The notes under the pieces were generated by a model, which was not told the origin of the DNA, did no database searches, and was given only the letters and a program-made list of their open reading frames with translations. A stretch of 64,000 bases of DNA from an uncultured Eubacterium sp. (GTDB lineage: Bacteria > Bacillota > Clostridia > Lachnospirales > Lachnospiraceae): positions 62,001-126,000 of the forward strand of contig CAJUIL010000003.1 in the NCBI GenBank assembly GCA_910586225.1. The letters are read 5' to 3'. Below, piece after piece: positions 60,211-64,000 of this stretch (the stretch's first letter is position 1; every line of letters starts with the position of its first letter). Position numbers and translations under genes: made by a program.

Positions 60211-61479
60211 TCACGCAAGCTCCGCGATCCTGGATACCCCAACATAAATCTCAGATATTTTATACCAGGTCCGAAAATCTACGTTCCCCGTAACCGGAAG
60301 CCCGAAAATAGACTGGAATTTCTCTACCGCCTCCTGCGTCCGCGGACCATATATCCCATCAGCCGTTATCATCGGCAGCGCCGGATACGCTCTTGCGATA
60401 CGGTTCAGCTGCTCTTGCATCTGGCGGACCTTGCTGCCAGAAGAGCCGACAGATAGTACGACGCCCGGCCATGAGGACGGAATACCTGATATTTCCTCAG
60501 CTGTATTGATAAACATATTGCTTCCGTAATAGTAGCGAAGGATCTCAATCGCGGAATACCCCTGGTCGCCAAGATATTTAGATCCCCATTGTGTCATCCA
60601 ATTCGGACAGCTCACCCGTTGTCCGTCACAGTACTGCGTTAAGATTGGCTGACGCACATTTGGCCTGGACAAGTAATTCTGAAACATTTCATCCACGATC
60701 AGGGAAATATTGGAAAAAATATTTCTTCCATAAGACCATTTCTGGTCATAAGCCGTCGAAGATGTGATCGTAAAATTGTACCCCTTATTCCGGTACCATT
60801 CCGTATACACACGATTCATCGTAAAGGACATAATTGCCAGTATATTTGCCCGGATCGTCGCATCCGGCCATGTCGCATATATCTCGCTGGATGCAACATT
60901 TTTAATATAATCCTTATACCGGATGTAATAGTCCGTTGCCGTCGTGTCCGTCGGCGCACCGTCATGTACGACGACATATTCCGGCACTACAACCCGGCTA
61001 AGTACAATCTCTCCGGTCTGGCGCACAGGCTTGATCTCTGCTTCTTCGATTTTCGGAGGAAAATCACCAAACAAAGCATTCGCTGGTATCACAATATCAT
61101 CTGGCCATACCGCAGGCGCGCCGGTCGGCTGCAAGCGGATGTCCTGAACCGCAGTCTGATCAGATAGCACCTGCACACCATCAACGGTCACGGGCTGATA
61201 GCCTTCCGCTGCGATCTGAACCGTATATTGCGCATATGGCTGCGTCTCCGACGGTTCCATACTGTATTCCAGCGGCGGGGCTTCCAGATCAACCTGTTCC
61301 GTCTGTCCGGACTCATTTGTATTCAACTCTTCAAAAGCGCTGTCCGGTTCTCCTGTATAAGAAATTGTAATCCTGGCATCTGGAATCGGCTCCCTGTTTA
61401 TTCTGGACGCCACGCTTACCTGCAGCCTGCCAATATCCGGCATATCTGCCTGCGTATGATAAATACTTTTCATAAGCAC
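60211..61479 (-). CDS. SpoIID-like protein with peptidoglycan-binding domain
   Basis: 422 residues. Residues about 18-120 resemble a carboxypeptidase-regulatory beta domain (VSVASRINREPIPDARITI). Residues about 185-345 resemble SpoIID: YKDYIKNVASSEIYATWPD with a Glu at the catalytic position, SCPNWMTQWGSKYLGDQG and EILRYYYG. The C-terminus is a peptidoglycan-binding domain (VRQMQEQLNRIA, ITADGIYGPRTQEAVEKFQS). No signal peptide, which suits a spore-coat or non-classically exported protein. Probably acts on or at cortex peptidoglycan. Confidence 0.8.
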   Translation of the reverse strand: MLMKSIYHTQADMPDIGRLQVSVASRINREPIPDARITISYTGEPDSAFEELNTNESGQTEQVDLEAPPLEYSMEPSETQPYAQYTVQIAAEGYQPVTVDGVQVLSDQTAVQDIRLQPTGAPAVWPDDIVIPANALFGDFPPKIEEAEIKPVRQTGEIVLSRVVVPEYVVVHDGAPTDTTATDYYIRYKDYIKNVASSEIYATWPDATIRANILAIMSFTMNRVYTEWYRNKGYNFTITSSTAYDQKWSYGRNIFSNISLIVDEMFQNYLSRPNVRQPILTQYCDGQRVSCPNWMTQWGSKYLGDQGYSAIEILRYYYGSNMFINTAEEISGIPSSWPGVVLSVGSSGSKVRQMQEQLNRIARAYPALPMITADGIYGPRTQEAVEKFQSIFGLPVTGNVDFRTWYKISEIYVGVSRIAELA

Positions 61480-61569
61480 ACGAATCTCCCTGGGCTCTTA
61501 CATTTATTCTATGCAGCCCGGCGTAATCTGTTCCTGAGGGATCCGGCTTTTCATTATGTGCAAAAAAGA

Positions 61570-62244
61570 TCAGCCCTGCTCTCTGATAATATGTTTTACC
61601 ACCTCCGCCTGATTGCGGATATGACAGCGCATTGCATCTACAACACTCTCCTTGTTTTTTTCTTTCAGAGCAGATAAGATTGTTTTATGCTCCTTAACAA
61701 GCATCGGATAATTCTCTTTTTCTTTTAAATATTCCACACGATAGCGGTAAATCTGTTCTCTTAAATTATTCAGCAGCGTCACGAGCTTCGGATTATCCGT
61801 GGATTCATAAATAATATCATGAAATTCCACATCATAAGCAACAATCTTTTTTAAATCTCCCGCCTGCACAGCGGCTTCAAAATTCTTCATGGAAACCGTA
61901 AGGCTTTCTAGCTGCTTCTGCGTCATTTTATCACAAGCCACCTGTACGGCAAGATCGTCCAATGCTTCCCGTATCTGCAGGACATCTTCCATGTCTTTTT
62001 CCGTCATTTTCGCAACCTCCGCGCCTTTACGCGGGATTGTAACCGCCAGTCCTTCCTGCTCCAGCATCCGGATCGCTTCACGGATCGGTGTCCGGCTGAC
62101 TCCCAGCTTAGAGGCGAGCTGAAGCTCCATCAGCCGCTCTCCTGGTCTTAAATCCCCCTTTAATATAGCCTCTCTTAGTGTCTGAAATACAACATCACGC
62201 AGAGGCAGGTATGCATTCATGTTTAATTTCAAATCTTCCGGCAT
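61570..62244 (-). CDS. GntR-family (FadR/FCD) regulator
   Basis: 224 residues. Winged helix at the start: REAILKGDLRPGERLMELQL, GVSRTPIREAIRMLEQEGL. FCD ligand domain with metal ligands in YDVEFHDIIY and HIRNQAEVVKHI. Follows ispE by 49 bases, probably one transcript. Ligand unknown. Confidence 0.9.
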   Translation of the reverse strand: MPEDLKLNMNAYLPLRDVVFQTLREAILKGDLRPGERLMELQLASKLGVSRTPIREAIRMLEQEGLAVTIPRKGAEVAKMTEKDMEDVLQIREALDDLAVQVACDKMTQKQLESLTVSMKNFEAAVQAGDLKKIVAYDVEFHDIIYESTDNPKLVTLLNNLREQIYRYRVEYLKEKENYPMLVKEHKTILSALKEKNKESVVDAMRCHIRNQAEVVKHIIREQG

Positions 62245-62293
62245 CTATTTACCCTCTGTTCCATTATCGTAACGATTCCAATAAGCCGACCTG

Positions 62294-63160
62294 TTACACA
62301 TTAAATATCGTGGTTACATAAATCTGCCTGGCTATCCCGCTGGCACGAAGCGCATCCGCCGCTGCCCTCGCTTGACCACGTTCCTCAAACAGAGCAAATA
62401 CCGTAGGTCCGCTGCCGCTCATCATAGCCTGCAAGGCGCCATGCTCCATGAGCTTTTCTTTAATCTGCGCAATAACCGGATATTCTTTGATCGTTACTCC
62501 CTCCAAGATATTTCCCATATGTGATGCCATTCCCTTTAAATCCTGCTGCTTAATATCCTCCATCAGCTGGTCGATATCCGGATGCTGCGTCTGCTCATTC
62601 AGGCTCAGCCGTTCATATACCCATTTTGTCGATACGCTGATCCCTGGCTTCGCAATGACAACCGGACAGCGCGGAACTGCCGGCAGTCGAGTCAGCTTTT
62701 CCCCAATCCCTTCTGCCAACGCGGTTCCGCGCATTAGACAATACGGCACATCTGCCCCAAGCGTCAACGCCCGTTTTGCCAGCTGTCTTTGCGACAGCTT
62801 TAGCTCGTACATCTGGTTCATCCCATAAAGTACTGCCGCTGCGTCCGTGCTCCCGCCTGCCATTCCTGCGGACACTGGGATACATTTTTTAATGTCGATG
62901 TGTATTCCCTGCTTTAAATTAAATTCATCCATTAATAATTTTGCCGCCTTATATGCAATATTATGCTCGTCTGTCGGCAAAAAGCGGATATTGGCCGTTA
63001 ACCGGATGTCTGGCTCCGTTATCTTTTCCATCTGCACACTGTCAAATAAATGGATCGTCTGCATGATCATACGAACCAAGTGATAGCCATCATCCCGACA
63101 GCCAGTAACATCCAAACCAAGGTTGATCTTTGCAAGTGCTTTCAGCCTGATCTCGTCCAT
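62294..63160 (-). CDS. ispE: 4-(Cytidine 5'-diphospho)-2-C-methyl-D-erythritol kinase
   Basis: 288-residue GHMP kinase of the MEP isoprenoid pathway. Start LKALAKINLGLDVTG, ATP loop PVSAGMAGGSTDAAAVLYG, substrate motif LMRGTALAEGIGEKL and MMSGSGPTVFALF. Full length. ispF is in the same window, 14 kb away. Confidence 0.95.
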   Translation of the reverse strand: MDEIRLKALAKINLGLDVTGCRDDGYHLVRMIMQTIHLFDSVQMEKITEPDIRLTANIRFLPTDEHNIAYKAAKLLMDEFNLKQGIHIDIKKCIPVSAGMAGGSTDAAAVLYGMNQMYELKLSQRQLAKRALTLGADVPYCLMRGTALAEGIGEKLTRLPAVPRCPVVIAKPGISVSTKWVYERLSLNEQTQHPDIDQLMEDIKQQDLKGMASHMGNILEGVTIKEYPVIAQIKEKLMEHGALQAMMSGSGPTVFALFEERGQARAAADALRASGIARQIYVTTIFNV

Positions 63161-63483
63161 ATTCTACCCTCCGAAGATATTTGTTCGCTTTTTTCGATAA
63201 CGGCATCCCGCCTGTTGAACAATTATCCTCGGCAACGGGCCGGACACCTGGCAATACTGCTGATTGCATACTGTATATTGTATATTGTATTCTGTATACA
63301 ATATACAAAAAATTTCATTAAAAGTCAACCTTCCTGGACATATTTTTTTGCATCCGCCGCATAATTTTCGTAATCCTTCAGGTAAGTCTTTGCAATATCT
63401 ACCCTACCAGCAAGCCAGTACACTAGAGCGTGTCTTAAAAATCTGGCGCCAGCCTCCGTTCGGCGCCAGATTTTTTGATTTGA
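63161..63483. other. Intergenic region upstream of ispE
   Basis: 323 bases. An AT-rich palindromic cluster with TGTATACA and repeated GTATATTGTAT (about 63270-63306) may be an operator for the GntR regulator or the ispE promoter. On the minus strand about 63331-63430 reads VYWLAGRVDIAKTYLKDYE and NYAADAKKYVQEG-stop, a likely remnant C-terminus. A terminator follows. Confidence 0.4.
63437..63476 (-). terminator. Terminator of the partial right-edge gene
   Basis: AAAAATCTGGCGCC (63437-63450) pairs perfectly with GGCGCCAGATTTTT (63462-63475); A and T tracts on both sides, 8 bases beyond the stop of the edge gene. Confidence 0.85.
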
Positions 63484-64000
63484 TCAAATATACACGACCT
63501 TTAGCTTCAGCGTATCGTATGTCCCTGTATCCAAAATATTAAACGATACATTTCCCCAGGAAATACTTTCCTTCGAAACGCCAAGCGCATTTCCCCTAGT
63601 TGTTGAAAGATGCTCATATCTATTCCCCATCAGGGTAACCAGCTCTTTCGAGCCGGAACTGCCAAACGCGGAGCTGTAATACTCGTCCATATAAACCGCT
63701 ATAATCGTATGATCCCGAAATTCCTTGCGAAACGAGTATTCCACATGATTGCTTGTAATCCCTTCATGCTTCGTAAAGCATTCTCTTTCTTTATCCGCTC
63801 CCTCTTTATCAATCCGTATCTCAGTCTCCCATATCTGCGGCTGAAACACACTTGTTCCCTGCTGATAACTTGCTGAATTTTCATTTACCCGGCTGTCGGC
63901 AAACGCAATACCGGCTTCATAGCCATTGCTATACTGCAGTGACGTCAGATCACGGATTGCCTGGTCTATTTGCGGGAACGAAGCTTGCGCGCCTACTGTA
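63484..64000 (-). CDS. Unrecognised protein, N-terminus beyond the right edge
   Basis: About 171 C-terminal residues are visible, open to the window edge without stop. Sequence is beta-rich and polar (IAVYMDEYYSSAFGSSGSKE, ISWGNVSFNILDTGTYDTL) and ends KLKVVYI, like a secreted or envelope protein with a carbohydrate-binding-like end; family not recognised. A strong terminator follows. The true start lies beyond 64000. Confidence 0.6.
   Translation of the reverse strand, partial: TVGAQASFPQIDQAIRDLTSLQYSNGYEAGIAFADSRVNENSASYQQGTSVFQPQIWETEIRIDKEGADKERECFTKHEGITSNHVEYSFRKEFRDHTIIAVYMDEYYSSAFGSSGSKELVTLMGNRYEHLSTTRGNALGVSKESISWGNVSFNILDTGTYDTLKLKVVYI

Overview
The window looks like a chromosomal segment of a sporulating, probably motile member of the Lachnospiraceae (Clostridia). 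The evidence is the clostridial housekeeping order ispF-cysS-mrnC-rlmB-sigH, a gap-pgk-tpiA glycolysis cluster, strong AGGAGG ribosome binding sites, DUF5721 and DUF624 proteins, subgroup Ic aspartate aminotransferase, large lipoprotein sugar-binding proteins with LplB/YtcP permeases, and moderate GC with lower-GC gaps. The species cannot be named from the sequence alone. No rRNA, tRNA or CRISPR array was found.

Layout. 1-7 kb: a fructan/sucrose-type operon on the minus strand (two ABC permeases, a lipoprotein binding protein, GH32 hydrolase), with a divergent DUF624 (YesL) pair on the plus strand. 7-11 kb: a decayed LysR gene, radical SAM protein (YhcC type), flavin reductase, degenerate sequence and a zinc-ribbon DUF1801 protein. 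11-18 kb: a two-component system driving a Gld-type ABC exporter (GldA, GldF, GldG-like, DUF4340). The same direct repeat lies at the same distance from the -10 box in front of both the regulator operon and the ABC operon, and the GldG-like gene carries a slippery heptamer exactly where its C-terminal membrane anchor moves to the -1 frame. 18-24 kb: ruins of a BlaI/BlaR1 system, then a BceAB-like exporter with its own two-component system. 24-30 kb: a polyol/ketose operon (alcohol dehydrogenase, VOC protein, GPH symporter, PfkB kinase fused to an HPr-like domain) with a ROK regulator. 30-33 kb: ECF-like sigma factor, DUF2461, and a ferredoxin/NapH-like pair facing a Crp/Fnr regulator. 33-37 kb: recombinase and methyltransferase fragments, DegV, transglutaminase lipoprotein, DUF5721 and a cold-shock gene with a repeated leader. 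37-48 kb: glycolysis, PHP phosphatase, aminotransferase, glycosyltransferase and the sigH-ispF block. 48-54 kb: a chemoreceptor translationally coupled to a sugar-binding lipoprotein, an orphan UgpC/MsmK ATPase and a PucR-type regulator. 54-57 kb: two pseudogenes (cell-surface protein end and LexA-like repressor), lysA, a small inverted-repeat element and two small genes. 57-64 kb: lipoprotein, recJ, a SpoIID-like/peptidoglycan-binding protein, GntR regulator, ispE and a partial unknown gene.

How genes may work together. The importer at 3.2-5.1 kb has no ATPase of its own; the orphan UgpC/MsmK ATPase at 51.4 kb is the obvious shared energiser. The polyol operon would oxidise a polyol to a ketose and phosphorylate it. 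Most accessory signal is decay (LysR, BlaI/BlaR1, recombinase, surface protein, LexA-like) between intact metabolic blocks. The strongest candidates for something new are the possible -1 frameshift in the GldG-like gene, the PfkB-HPr-like fusion, the matched regulator sites of the Gld-type system, and the chemoreceptor/binding-protein pair without a transporter.
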